DNA of 64,000 nucleotides. It comes from an uncultured Lachnospiraceae bacterium (GTDB lineage Bacteria > Bacillota > Clostridia > Lachnospirales > Lachnospiraceae). Positions 27,393 through 36,185 of this stretch are shown here, piece after piece (positions within the stretch are counted from its first letter, which is position 1; every line of letters starts with the position of its first letter). Position numbers and translations under genes: made by a program. The notes beneath the pieces are model-generated. The model searched no databases. It was not told the origin of the DNA and was given only the letters and a program-made list of their open reading frames with translations. The stretch covers positions 1-64,000 of the forward strand of contig CAMFDG010000006.1 in assembly GCA_945949045.1 (NCBI GenBank), given 5' to 3'.

Positions 27393-27793
27393 ACGTGATG
27401 GCAAAGCAGTTTTCGTCCATCGAGCAGGTAACCGATCAATATTTTCCGCAGAAAAATGTTAACAATTCGGCAAAGACATCCGATATATCCTTTAAAGATG
27501 TTCTATTGCAACAGCAGAACAAGGCGCTTGGCATTGACAGCAGCCTTAAATTTTCCAAGCATGCAGCCGCAAGGCTTTCCAGCAGAAATATCAGTCTTTC
27601 CAGTGAACAGAGCAAAAGACTGGAAAACGGTGTGCAGCAGGCAAAGGAAAAGGGCATCAATGAATCCCTGGTACTGGTGGATTCCCTTGCTTTTATTGTC
27701 AATGTTCCCAACCAGACGGTGGTTACTGCAATGGATCAGACGGAAACAAAATCAAATGTATTTACGAACATAGACGGCGCAGTGATCATGTAG
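27389..27793 (+). CDS. TIGR02530-type flagellar operon protein
   Basis: This is a 134-residue soluble protein of the family commonly annotated as flagellar operon protein TIGR02530, found between flgD and flgE in many Firmicutes. The conserved core is FSKHAAARLSSRNISLS followed by a C-terminal half with ESLVLVDSLAFIVNVPNQTVVTA. No enzymatic motif is visible. Overlap with flgD suggests coupled synthesis and a role in hook assembly or export, but this is inferred from position. Confidence 0.83.
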   Translation: MNVMAKQFSSIEQVTDQYFPQKNVNNSAKTSDISFKDVLLQQQNKALGIDSSLKFSKHAAARLSSRNISLSSEQSKRLENGVQQAKEKGINESLVLVDSLAFIVNVPNQTVVTAMDQTETKSNVFTNIDGAVIM

Positions 27794-27885
27794 CTGGACC
27801 TTTCAAGGAAGCTATGGCTTCGGACTGACAGAAGAAGCCGATGAGAAGACGCCCTCTATGCAGGAATGATGGAGGACAGTGTATT

Positions 27886-29322
27886 ATGATGAGATCAATG
27901 TACTCTGCTGTGTCCGGCCTTAAGACACATCAGACGAGAATGGATGTCATTGGTAACAATATCGCCAATGTCAATACGGAAGCATTTAAGGCATCCAGCG
28001 TTCGCTTCAGCGAGCTTATGTACCAGACCCTTTCTACGGCATCCGGCGGAAACGGAGCCCAGGGTACCGGCGGTGTCAATGCCAAACAGGTAGGACTTGG
28101 CGTCAATACCGCATCCACCACGATCAATATTACGGGTGCAGGTTCTTCGGAGACCACGGGACGTGCCTTCGACCTGAAACTTTCCGACAGCAAGACGACC
28201 AATTTCTTTATCGTGAGTGACGGAACCAGCAAGTATTTTACCCGTGCAGGATCCTTTTATGTAGACGGCAACGGTTATCTGTGCATGAGTTCTACCGGAT
28301 ATACGGTGCAGGGCTGGCAGGTGGACAGAACTACCGGAGAGATCCGCAAGGATCTGGTATCTCCGCTGCAGGTGATGTCTCCGGCGAACCAGAACTCCAA
28401 TCCGGAGGCTACCACAAAGGCCTGCGTCAGCGGTGTCCTGGACAAGGAGGATACCAATGTAACCAGTAAGGACGGCTACGTAATGTCTCTTGGTCTCTTT
28501 GACGATCTGGGATATTCCTACAATGCGAAATTTGCGGTGAAGCCGGTAGAAAATGCTCAGGCCAGTCAGGGTATGCAGTATCAGATCACCCTGACGGATA
28601 TTCTGGATTCCGACGGAAAAAGCATTCTTCCTACAGATGAGACCCAGAAGAACCAGCAGCTTGCTTCCATCTGGGGCGAGAATGGCAAGAACGGCTATAC
28701 CATGACCTATGATTCAAACGAGGGACAGTTCGTCTCGATTGGTAACGCGACTACGGGCACGGATAAGCCCACCAGCCAGCTCCTTAAGATGTCCGCCCTT
28801 TCCACAGGTTATACCACAACGGAGAACGGCGTAGACAGAAAGAGTAATTTCCGGGATATCGAGGTGGATTTTTCCCTCTCCCAGAATACCAGTAAGAAAG
28901 GAAAATCCTCCCTTAAGATTGAAAACGGAGACGTGCGGGGCGACGGAACAGGAAAGAAGCTTGGAGCCATGATCGGCCTTTCTGTTGATCTGGAGGGAAA
29001 AATATACGGAAGCTATGACAATGGTAATACCGAGCTCTTAGGACAGCTGGCAGTGGCACAGTTTTCCAATGCCTCCGGTCTGGAGAAGGTAGGAAACAAC
29101 TGCTACCAGACAACCTTGAACTCCGGCGATTTCGACGGCATTGGCGTGGAGGTCAACGCAGACGGAAGTACCATCAATTCCGGTGAGCTGGAGATGTCCA
29201 ATGTAGATCTTTCCGGACAGTTCACGGATATGATTGTTACCCAGAGAGGTTTTCAGGCAAACTCGAGAGTTATTACGGTATCGGATACTCTGCTGGAGGA
29301 ACTGATCAATCTGAAGAGATAA
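27886..29322 (+). CDS. flgE: Flagellar hook protein FlgE
   Basis: This 478-residue hook subunit begins MMRSMYSAVSGLKTHQTRMD and has the VIGNNIANVNTEAFK signature and the C-terminal GFQANSRVITVSDTLLEELINLKR helix (quoted in part). The tracked start 15 codons upstream lacks this typical beginning. GGAGG stands ten bases before the chosen ATG, and the next ATG is adjacent. FlgE builds the universal joint outside the cell. The gene is followed by a terminator. Confidence 0.95.
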   Translation: MMRSMYSAVSGLKTHQTRMDVIGNNIANVNTEAFKASSVRFSELMYQTLSTASGGNGAQGTGGVNAKQVGLGVNTASTTINITGAGSSETTGRAFDLKLSDSKTTNFFIVSDGTSKYFTRAGSFYVDGNGYLCMSSTGYTVQGWQVDRTTGEIRKDLVSPLQVMSPANQNSNPEATTKACVSGVLDKEDTNVTSKDGYVMSLGLFDDLGYSYNAKFAVKPVENAQASQGMQYQITLTDILDSDGKSILPTDETQKNQQLASIWGENGKNGYTMTYDSNEGQFVSIGNATTGTDKPTSQLLKMSALSTGYTTTENGVDRKSNFRDIEVDFSLSQNTSKKGKSSLKIENGDVRGDGTGKKLGAMIGLSVDLEGKIYGSYDNGNTELLGQLAVAQFSNASGLEKVGNNCYQTTLNSGDFDGIGVEVNADGSTINSGELEMSNVDLSGQFTDMIVTQRGFQANSRVITVSDTLLEELINLKR

Positions 29323-29357
29323 AACCGGTTAAATCCGGCAAATAACGGCAAATAAGG

Positions 29358-29397
29358 GATGGGAAGTAGTAATTTTGCTATTTCCCATCATTTTTTT
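29358..29397 (+). terminator. Intrinsic terminator after flgE
   Basis: GATGGGAAGTAG (29358-29369) pairs with CTATTTCCCATC (29378-29389), one G-T pair, and runs into ATTTTTTTAC. It ends the flgB-flgE unit at least partly, immediately upstream of a new promoter for motA. Confidence 0.88.
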
Positions 29398-29419
29398 ACT
29401 TTTTTCCACAAAAAGAAAG

Positions 29420-29448
29420 TAGACAAGAAGTCAAAAGTTTAGTAAAAT
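29420..29448 (+). promoter_or_regulatory. Sigma A-type promoter for the motA-led unit
   Basis: TAGACA and TAAAAT are separated by exactly 17 bases, shortly after the flgE terminator and about 55 bases before motA. The gap of 182 bases otherwise holds no gene. In particular no flbD-like short ORF is present. Confidence 0.6.
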
Positions 29449-29504
29449 CATATAAAGGGTGTTTTGGGCCCGGAAGTAAAGAAAGTAGAAGGTGTAGATA
29501 GAAT

Positions 29505-30299
29505 ATGGACATAGCATCTCTTGCCGGCATTGTACTTGGCATGGTCCTTGTGGTATACGGAATTATCAACAGTGGTGGCATTTCCGCCTTTGGTACCTTT
29601 ATTGATTTTGCCTCTGTAATTATTACCATCGGTGGCTCCATTACAAGTACCTTAGGCAGTTTCAAACTCAAGGATTTCCTGACGGGACTCAAATCCATTT
29701 CCCTTCCCTTTAAGGATAATACGAAGGATCCGGCGGAGATCATCAAAACGATCATCGACCTGTCGAATGTGGGACGTAAGGAAGGTCTTCTCGCTCTGGA
29801 GGAGGCAACTAATGGAATTGAGGACGAATTTTTGAAAAAGGGCATTATGCTGGTGGTTGACGGAACGGATCCGGAGCTGGTCCGTGGAATACTTGAAACA
29901 GATCTCATGTGTCTGGAGGACCGGCATAAGAATGTCATCGCTTTCTGGGAAAAATGGGGAGAGATGGGCCCGGCCTGGGGTATGATCGGTACTCTGATCG
30001 GTCTTGTCAACATGTTAAATAAGCTGGATGATCCGTCGGCGATCGGACCGCAGATGGCGGTGGCCCTGATCACCACGTTATATGGTTCATTGATTGCAAA
30101 CTGGCTTTGTGCGCCCATCGCGGCCAAGCTCAAGGTCAACAACAGTTTAGAGGTGGTCAATCGGCAGATTGCCATTGAGGGACTTCTGTCAATCCAGGCG
30201 GGAGAGAATCCCAGAGTGATTGAGGAAAAGTTGAAATCCTTCCTGTCACCGGCCTCCAGAGAGGCAATGGGAGGCGAACAGGCCGGAGGTGAGGAATAG
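29505..30299 (+). CDS. motA: Flagellar stator protein MotA
   Basis: This is a 264-residue four-helix membrane protein of the proton or sodium channel stator. It opens MDIASLAGIVLGMVLVVYG and has the conserved GPAWGMIGTLIGLVNML segment with the loop before it carrying charged residues that contact FliG. Length is typical. Its stop codon shares a base with the motB start. Confidence 0.95.
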   Translation: MDIASLAGIVLGMVLVVYGIINSGGISAFGTFIDFASVIITIGGSITSTLGSFKLKDFLTGLKSISLPFKDNTKDPAEIIKTIIDLSNVGRKEGLLALEEATNGIEDEFLKKGIMLVVDGTDPELVRGILETDLMCLEDRHKNVIAFWEKWGEMGPAWGMIGTLIGLVNMLNKLDDPSAIGPQMAVALITTLYGSLIANWLCAPIAAKLKVNNSLEVVNRQIAIEGLLSIQAGENPRVIEEKLKSFLSPASREAMGGEQAGGEE

Positions 30300-31120
30300 T
30301 GGCGAAGAAGAGACCAGAGGACCCGCCAAAGGGCTCGCCGGCGTGGATGTCCACCTTCTCCGATCTGATGAATCTGCTTTTGTGTTTCTTCGTGCTTCTG
30401 TTTTCCATGTCTACGGTGGATGCGGATAAGCTGCAGCAGGTTGTGGCATCCATGCAGAGCAAGATCAGCATTCTTCCGGCGGGAGGCTCCAGCATTGGAG
30501 ACGGTGAGATGATTTCCGCCGGTGTAAGACAGCTGGAATTTTTGGACTCCTATTATAACGAGATGGCAAATTCCGCTGCAGAGGACAGCGATGAGCAGAC
30601 TGAGGGCAAGAACTCCGTTCAGGAGGAATACAAGAAGCAGGAGCTGTCTGAGTCTGAGAAGATGGCAGAGCAGATTGAGAAGGATGTGAAGGCTGCCGGC
30701 CTTTCGGATCAGATTGATGTGGATTTCAATGCGGAATATGTGCAGCTCAACTTGAACGGTGCGATTCTCTTTGATTCCGGCAAGGCAGACCTGGTAGAGG
30801 ATGCAAAGCCCATTGTGGACAAGATCGGCAGGATCCTGCAGAAATATGACAAGCACATTATAGAGGTGGAGGGACATACAGACAATGTGCCCATCAACTC
30901 CTCCAAATATGAGAGCAATGAGGTGCTTTCCGTGTACCGGGCATTAGCTGTGACGAAACGTCTCAGGAAGAATGAGAAGCTGGATCCCAAATATATCAAG
31001 TTTGCCGGGCGGGGGGACTATGTTCCGGTGGCGGATAATGCAACGCCGGAGGGACGGGCCCGTAACCGGCGCGTGGAGATTAAGGTGTATAATTCCTATA
31101 ATTCGGATGTTAAAGAATAG
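30299..31120 (+). CDS. motB: Flagellar stator protein MotB
   Basis: This is a 273-residue stator partner with one N-terminal membrane helix (about 20-40) containing the ion-binding Asp22 in TFSDLMNLLLCFFVLLF. A C-terminal OmpA-like peptidoglycan-binding domain has VEGHTDNVPINSSKYESN and GRARNRRVEIKV. It starts at GTG, one base overlapping the motA stop, behind GGAGGTGAGG. It anchors the stator to the wall. Confidence 0.95.
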   Translation: MAKKRPEDPPKGSPAWMSTFSDLMNLLLCFFVLLFSMSTVDADKLQQVVASMQSKISILPAGGSSIGDGEMISAGVRQLEFLDSYYNEMANSAAEDSDEQTEGKNSVQEEYKKQELSESEKMAEQIEKDVKAAGLSDQIDVDFNAEYVQLNLNGAILFDSGKADLVEDAKPIVDKIGRILQKYDKHIIEVEGHTDNVPINSSKYESNEVLSVYRALAVTKRLRKNEKLDPKYIKFAGRGDYVPVADNATPEGRARNRRVEIKVYNSYNSDVKE

Positions 31121-31131
31121 AGGGCAGGAAA

Positions 31132-31653
31132 ATGAAAAAGAATCTGATTTCAGTTTTAATACTTGCACTGGTCTTTGCCAACTTTGTTTTGACGGCGATC
31201 CTGATGTTCTCGGTTTTGCCGGAGACAAAGAAGGCGAATACGCTGATCGAGAAGGTATGCTCAGCCATTGACCTGGATTTAAACAGCGGCGCAGCCAACG
31301 GAACCACCAGTGTTCCAATTGATGAGCAGGAAATCTACAAGGTAAACGGCGGTGAGAAAATCATGACCAGCCTCTCCCAGGGAAAGGATGGAAAAGCCCA
31401 TTATGCGGTGCTTACCGTATCCCTGGTCCTGAACAAAAAGAGTGATAACTACAAGACTTATACGCAGGAGTTTCTGACCAATCAGGATGAGACCATCAAG
31501 AATGATATCATTAAGGTGATTGGCTCCTATACGTATGACGATTTTGAGGCAAAGACGGAGGAAATCCGTGAGACGATTCTATCCGATATGCAGGAGCTTT
31601 TCGGAAGGGACTATGTGATCGGGGTGAATATTTCCGAGTCAACATCCGAATAA
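31132..31653 (+). CDS. fliL: Flagellar basal body-associated protein FliL
   Basis: This is a 173-residue protein with an N-terminal membrane helix (about 5-27) and an extracytoplasmic domain with YAVLTVSLVLNKKSDNY and TIKNDIIKVIGSYTYDDFE, matching FliL. It encircles and supports the MotAB stator. Its place between motB and fliM is normal for clostridia. Confidence 0.9.
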   Translation: MKKNLISVLILALVFANFVLTAILMFSVLPETKKANTLIEKVCSAIDLDLNSGAANGTTSVPIDEQEIYKVNGGEKIMTSLSQGKDGKAHYAVLTVSLVLNKKSDNYKTYTQEFLTNQDETIKNDIIKVIGSYTYDDFEAKTEEIRETILSDMQELFGRDYVIGVNISESTSE

Positions 31654-31693
31654 GGATGGGAATGAGCAGTAGTTTACAGGTGGTGAAGGACTG

Positions 31694-32674
31694 ATGGGTG
31701 ACGTATTATCTCAAAATGAGATAGACAGCTTGCTTGCGGCACTGAGCACAGGTGAGCTTGATGTAGATGACATAAAAGATAATAATGAACAACAGGTGAA
31801 GAATTATGATTTCGCCCGCCCTTCCAAGTTTTCCAAGGAGCATTTGAGGACCCTCGAGATTATTTTTGAGCACTACGGAAGACTACTTTCGACGAACCTT
31901 CCTGTATACCTCCGAAAAAATGTGCAGGTGGAGGTAATGAATTCGGAGGCGGTCACCTATTCCGAGTTTTCCAATGCACTTTCCAATCCGGTGCTTCTTG
32001 GCATCGTGAATTTTGCCCCGCTTCAGGGCAATATCATTATTGAAATGGCATCCAACCTTGGGTATACCATTGTGGACCGGATGCTGGGAGGAAGAGGGGA
32101 GCCCATGGACAAGGTCCGGGAGTTCTCAGAAATCGAACTTTTGATCATTGAGCGGATTATGATTGTCTGCGTCAATCTTCTTAAGGAACCATGGGAAAAT
32201 GTGGTGGATATTCATCCGCGTCTGGAGCGGATTGAGACCAATTCCCAGTATGCCCAGATTATTTCCCCCAGCGAGATGATTGCAATCGTCACGATCAATC
32301 TGAAGATCGGGGATGTGGAGGGACTCATGAACATCTGCCTTCCGTTCCTTACGCTGGAGGATGTGATTGATAAGCTGAATACCAAGTACTGGTATTCCAA
32401 TATGCAGGAGCAGGATGACAGAGATTATACAGAGGCAATTGAGTCTCTGATCCAGAGAGCAAAGCTTCCGGTGAAGGCGGTGCTCGGTAACAGCAGGATC
32501 TCCGTCAGTGATTTCGCAACGCTGCAGCGGGGAGATATCATCCGCCTGGACCGCGGGGTGGAGGATGAACTGGATGTCTATGTGGGAAATATTCGTAAGT
32601 TTACAGCATTGCCTGGATCTTCAGGTGACAATTATGCGGTCAGGATCACTTCGGTGATCAGAGAGGAGCAATAA
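31694..32674 (+). CDS. fliM: Flagellar motor switch protein FliM
   Basis: This is a 326-residue C-ring component. The N-terminal LSQNEIDSLLAAL (residues 5-17) is the CheY-P binding peptide, the middle is CheC-like, and a C-terminal SpoA/FliN-like domain (GDIIRLDRGVEDELDVYVG) completes it. The intact CheY-binding peptide implies a CheY exists elsewhere in the genome although none is encoded in this cluster. Confidence 0.96.
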   Translation: MGDVLSQNEIDSLLAALSTGELDVDDIKDNNEQQVKNYDFARPSKFSKEHLRTLEIIFEHYGRLLSTNLPVYLRKNVQVEVMNSEAVTYSEFSNALSNPVLLGIVNFAPLQGNIIIEMASNLGYTIVDRMLGGRGEPMDKVREFSEIELLIIERIMIVCVNLLKEPWENVVDIHPRLERIETNSQYAQIISPSEMIAIVTINLKIGDVEGLMNICLPFLTLEDVIDKLNTKYWYSNMQEQDDRDYTEAIESLIQRAKLPVKAVLGNSRISVSDFATLQRGDIIRLDRGVEDELDVYVGNIRKFTALPGSSGDNYAVRITSVIREEQ

Positions 32675-32678
32675 CAGT

Positions 32679-33869
32679 ATGGATGGAGTATTATCGCAGG
32701 AGGAAATCAACGCACTGCTGAATGACCCGGGCACGGGGACGGCGGCAGTGGCTGACAGTGAGCTTTCCGATGCGGAAAAGGACGCGATCGGGGAGATTGC
32801 CAATATCAGTATGGGTACAGCCGCGACCACGCTTTTTTCACTGGTGAACCGCAGAGTTGAGATTTCTACTCCGGTTGTATCCTATGCGACTTGGGATGAT
32901 ATCGTAGCCCAATATGAGAAGCCCTGTGTTTTTATCCGGATCGCCTATACGGTGGGATTGGATGGAAGCAATATTCTGGTGCTTCGGGAAAAGGATGTCA
33001 AGATCATCACGGACCTGATGATGGGCGGAGACGGAACCAATACGGACGGGGAACTGGGAGAGCTGCACCTGAGCGCCATCAGCGAGGCCATGAACCAGAT
33101 GATGGGATCCGCGGCCACATCCCTTTCGTCTATGCTGAATCGTAAGATTGATATCAGCCCGCCAAAGTCGGATCTGGTGGATCTGGCAGAGAATGTGGAT
33201 GAAACGAAAATTGATGCGTTTCTCTCCGGACGTTTTGTTAAGATCTCTTTCCACATGGAGATCGGGGATCTTGTGGACAGCGAGATCATGCAGCTTTATC
33301 CGATTTCCTTTGCGCGGGAAATGTGTGCCGGCGTGACTGAGACGATGGAAATGGATACCAAGAACGTCACAGAGGAGGCGGCACCTGCACCGACCCCGGC
33401 ACCTGCACCGCAGCCGAGTCAGCCCCAGATGAGCCAGCCCCAGATGAGCCAGCCGATGATGGGTGCACCACAGATGGGGCAGCCAATGATGGGCCAGCCG
33501 ATGATGGGGCAGCCCATGAGCCAGCCAATGATGGGGCAGGCTATGAGTCAGCCGGTAAATGTCCAGCCGGCACAGTTTACCGCATTTTCCAGTGGAAATA
33601 CAGGAGGCTATCAGCCGGAGAACATTGATCTCATTATGGATGTACCGCTGGAGGTAACCGTGGAATTGGGACGTACTACAAAATCTATCTCCGATATCCT
33701 TGATTTCGGTCCGGGAAAAATCATCGAGCTGAACCGGATCGCCGGAGAACCAATCGATGTGCTGGTCAATGGCAAATATGTGGCCAAGGGCGAGGTTGTG
33801 GTCATCGAGGAGAGCTTTGGCGTGCGTATCACAGAAATTGTCAATGCAACGAAAAAGGAACAGCAGTAG
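32679..33869 (+). CDS. fliY: Flagellar motor switch phosphatase FliY
   Basis: This is a 396-residue switch protein that both forms the C-ring and dephosphorylates CheY-P. It has an N-terminal CheY-binding-like VLSQEEINALLND, a CheC-type phosphatase domain with AIGEIANISMGTAATTLF and AISEAMNQMMGSAATSL, and a C-terminal FliN domain (VPLEVTVELGRTTKSISDIL, about residues 325-390). An unusual proline, glutamine and methionine-rich repetitive linker joins the two. Starts four bases after fliM. Confidence 0.95.
   Translation: MDGVLSQEEINALLNDPGTGTAAVADSELSDAEKDAIGEIANISMGTAATTLFSLVNRRVEISTPVVSYATWDDIVAQYEKPCVFIRIAYTVGLDGSNILVLREKDVKIITDLMMGGDGTNTDGELGELHLSAISEAMNQMMGSAATSLSSMLNRKIDISPPKSDLVDLAENVDETKIDAFLSGRFVKISFHMEIGDLVDSEIMQLYPISFAREMCAGVTETMEMDTKNVTEEAAPAPTPAPAPQPSQPQMSQPQMSQPMMGAPQMGQPMMGQPMMGQPMSQPMMGQAMSQPVNVQPAQFTAFSSGNTGGYQPENIDLIMDVPLEVTVELGRTTKSISDILDFGPGKIIELNRIAGEPIDVLVNGKYVAKGEVVVIEESFGVRITEIVNATKKEQQ
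33417..33555 (+). repeat. Met/Gln/Pro repeat region inside fliY
   Basis: The linker of FliY is built from short units such as MSQPQ, MMGQP and MSQP repeated about ten times. At DNA level the units (near ATGATGGGGCAGCC) are similar but not identical. The repeats stay in frame and separate the CheC-like and FliN domains. Confidence 0.8.
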
Positions 33870-33878
33870 GCGGCAGCT

Positions 33879-34256
33879 ATGAATATATTATTGTCAGGTG
33901 CTCTGGAAAGCTTTCTACAGCTTATTGGAGCTTTGATCATATTTGCTTTTGTCCTGCTTTTGGTCTACCTTGTTACAAGATGGATGGGGTCGATCCAGAA
34001 GGGACAGGGCCATCACAAAAATCTGCATATTGTGGAAACCATCGGGGTCGGGAACAATAAGATGATCAGCATCGTCGAGGCGGGAACGCAGTATCTGGTG
34101 GTTGCCATCGGCAAGGATGAGATTCATCTTCTGGCGAAGCTTTCCAGGGAGGAACTTAAGGATTTTTCCTTTGAGGAAGAAGCAAAAAGTTCACAGGAGA
34201 GTTTTTCGGATGTGATGAAAAAGCTGAAGGAAAAGTTACCAAAGAAGCAGGATTAG
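33879..34256 (+). CDS. fliO: Flagellar biosynthetic protein FliO
   Basis: This is a 125-residue protein with one membrane helix (about residues 13-33) and a cytoplasmic FliO-type domain (ETIGVGNNKMISIVEAGTQYLVVAIG). FliO helps FliP assemble into the export gate. Sequence conservation is modest, but position directly before fliP in the fliO-P-Q-R order supports the call. Confidence 0.87.
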   Translation: MNILLSGALESFLQLIGALIIFAFVLLLVYLVTRWMGSIQKGQGHHKNLHIVETIGVGNNKMISIVEAGTQYLVVAIGKDEIHLLAKLSREELKDFSFEEEAKSSQESFSDVMKKLKEKLPKKQD

Positions 34257-34257
34257 T

Positions 34258-35112
34258 ATGAACAGATTGAAAAAGATTTACTGCAGTGCAAGTTTTATTT
34301 TTGCCTGTGTGGTGTTAATTTCAACAATATTATGTATGGCGGCTCCGGCGAAGGCCTTTGGAGCTTCCATGGATCCCGACAGCATTACGGATCTGACGCC
34401 GAAGGATACACAAGCGGCAGACCATAATGACAATACGGATGGTCTGTCTATTACATACAACAATGATAATGGCTCGATATCGACGCCGGTTAAGATGTTT
34501 CTGGTGCTGACAGTGCTTTCACTGGCACCGGCCATCCTGATCATGCTGACTTCCTTTACGAGAATTATCATTGTTCTTCATTTTGTCCGAACGGCGATCG
34601 GAACACAGACGGCGCCACCAAACCAGATTCTGATTGGCTTGGCGCTGTTTTTGACGTTTTTTATTATGTGGCCAACCTTCCAGCAGATCAATCAGGAGGC
34701 GATTCAGCCTCTGGACCGGGGGGAGATTACCCAGGAGGAGTTTGTGAAGGCGGCGGAGAAGCCAATCCGGGAATTTATGATAGAGGATGCGAAGGTGCAG
34801 ACCAAGGATGTGGATCTGTTCGTTCAGATCTCAGGGGAGACCTACACCGACAAAGAGGAATTGACGGATGTACCTTTTACCACGCTGGTTCCGGCCTTTA
34901 TTTTAAGCGAACTGCGCAAGGCTTTTATCATGGGATTTTTAATCTATATTCCGTTTATTGTGATCGATATGGTGGTATCCTCGGTACTCATGTCCATGGG
35001 TATGATGATGCTTCCGCCCACGACGATCTCGCTGCCCTTTAAGATACTTTTGTTTATTCTGGCAGACGGATGGAATCTGGTGATTGGTTCCCTCGTCAAG
35101 ACCTTTTACTAG
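34258..35112 (+). CDS. fliP: Flagellar export gate protein FliP
   Basis: This is a 284-residue protein with a cleavable-looking signal peptide (hydrophobic to about residue 33, ending PAKAFGA) and four membrane helices. The conserved segments are LTSFTRIIIVLHFVRTAIGTQTAPPNQ and the C-terminal IDMVVSSVLMSMGMMMLPP (quoted in part). It forms the core of the flagellar type III export gate with FliQ and FliR. It starts two bases after the fliO stop. Confidence 0.96.
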   Translation: MNRLKKIYCSASFIFACVVLISTILCMAAPAKAFGASMDPDSITDLTPKDTQAADHNDNTDGLSITYNNDNGSISTPVKMFLVLTVLSLAPAILIMLTSFTRIIIVLHFVRTAIGTQTAPPNQILIGLALFLTFFIMWPTFQQINQEAIQPLDRGEITQEEFVKAAEKPIREFMIEDAKVQTKDVDLFVQISGETYTDKEELTDVPFTTLVPAFILSELRKAFIMGFLIYIPFIVIDMVVSSVLMSMGMMMLPPTTISLPFKILLFILADGWNLVIGSLVKTFY

Positions 35113-35123
35113 GAGGTGTTCAT

Positions 35124-35402
35124 ATGATTACACAGGAAGCGGTACTGGATATCGCAAGAGATGCCATTTATACGATTATCATTACCTCGGCTCCGCTGCT
35201 TATTGTTTCACTGGTCATCGGACTGATCGTCAGTATCTTCCAGACAGTAACCTCCATTCAGGAGCAGACGCTGACTTTTGTACCGAAGATTCTCGGAGTG
35301 TTTGTTACACTTATGATCTGTGGCTCCTGGATGATGAATAATATGAGCGGTTTGATCGAGCGGCTTTGGTCGGATTTCAGCTATTATCTGAGTCTGGGAT
35401 AG
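35124..35402 (+). CDS. fliQ: Flagellar export gate protein FliQ
   Basis: This is a 92-residue protein with two membrane helices, starting MITQEAVLDIARDAIYTII, and with the QTVTSIQEQTLTFVPKI loop that defines FliQ. The tracked start 18 codons upstream lies inside fliP. The chosen ATG has AGGAGGTG seven bases before it. It packs around FliP and FliR in the export gate. Confidence 0.95.
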   Translation: MITQEAVLDIARDAIYTIIITSAPLLIVSLVIGLIVSIFQTVTSIQEQTLTFVPKILGVFVTLMICGSWMMNNMSGLIERLWSDFSYYLSLG

Positions 35403-35405
35403 CGT

Positions 35406-36185
35406 ATGTTGAACTTTACGTTTACACTGGATAATTTTGAATACTTTCTCCTGATTATGGTTCGAATTTCCTGCTTTGTGTTTGTGGCCCCCTTTTTGGG
35501 ACAGAGAGGAATCCCCAATCAGGTGAAAATCGGCCTTTCGGCGATTCTTTCGCTGATGCTCTTCAATGTGGTGGAAAGGCCCGAGCTCACCTATGCCAGT
35601 GTGGTCGGCTACGCAGTGGTAATCGTGAAGGAGGCCATGACGGGGCTTTTGATCGGCCTTGCGGCCAACATCTGCAGTTCGATTGTGCTGTTTGCCGGCA
35701 ATATCATTGATATGGATATCGGCCTTTCCATGGCCACGGAATTCAATGCCGACATGGGGACGGAGACCACACTGACCGGAAATCTATACTATTACCTGGT
35801 CTTGCTGCTTTTGGTCTGTACGGACCTGCATTCTTACCTGATTCGGGCTATTTCGGATTCCTTTTCCGTCATACCGATCGCCCATCAGAAATTTGCCTGG
35901 GATCATCTGTTAAATGCGATGACCCGGTATATGGGAGATTTGTTTGTGATCGGATTTCGCATATTTCTGCCGTTTTTTGCCTGCATCATGATCTTAAACT
36001 GCGTGCTGGGCGTGATGGCAAAGGTGGCACCGCAGATGAATATGTTTTCCGTTGGTATGCAGCTTAAGATTCTGGTAGGCTTTGTGGTACTTTTATTCAC
36101 TGTTTATTTTCTGCCCAGCATTGCAGATTTTATTTTTACTGAGATTAAGACTATGGTGAGGCTCATTGGAGAAGGCATGTACTGA
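35406..36185 (+). CDS. fliR: Flagellar export gate protein FliR
   Basis: This is a 259-residue protein with about six membrane helices. Family landmarks are FVFVAPFLGQRGIPNQVKIGLSAILS near residues 25-50 (quoted in part) and PQMNMFSVGMQLKILVGF near the C-terminus. It is the single FliR subunit of the gate. The flhB start is inside its last seven codons. Confidence 0.95.
   Translation: MLNFTFTLDNFEYFLLIMVRISCFVFVAPFLGQRGIPNQVKIGLSAILSLMLFNVVERPELTYASVVGYAVVIVKEAMTGLLIGLAANICSSIVLFAGNIIDMDIGLSMATEFNADMGTETTLTGNLYYYLVLLLLVCTDLHSYLIRAISDSFSVIPIAHQKFAWDHLLNAMTRYMGDLFVIGFRIFLPFFACIMILNCVLGVMAKVAPQMNMFSVGMQLKILVGFVVLLFTVYFLPSIADFIFTEIKTMVRLIGEGMY

Noticed and set aside
29396-30877. 493-codon minus-strand frame opposite motA and motB
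   Set aside because: It is antisense to motAB with no recognisable domains; it begins and ends without regulatory signals.
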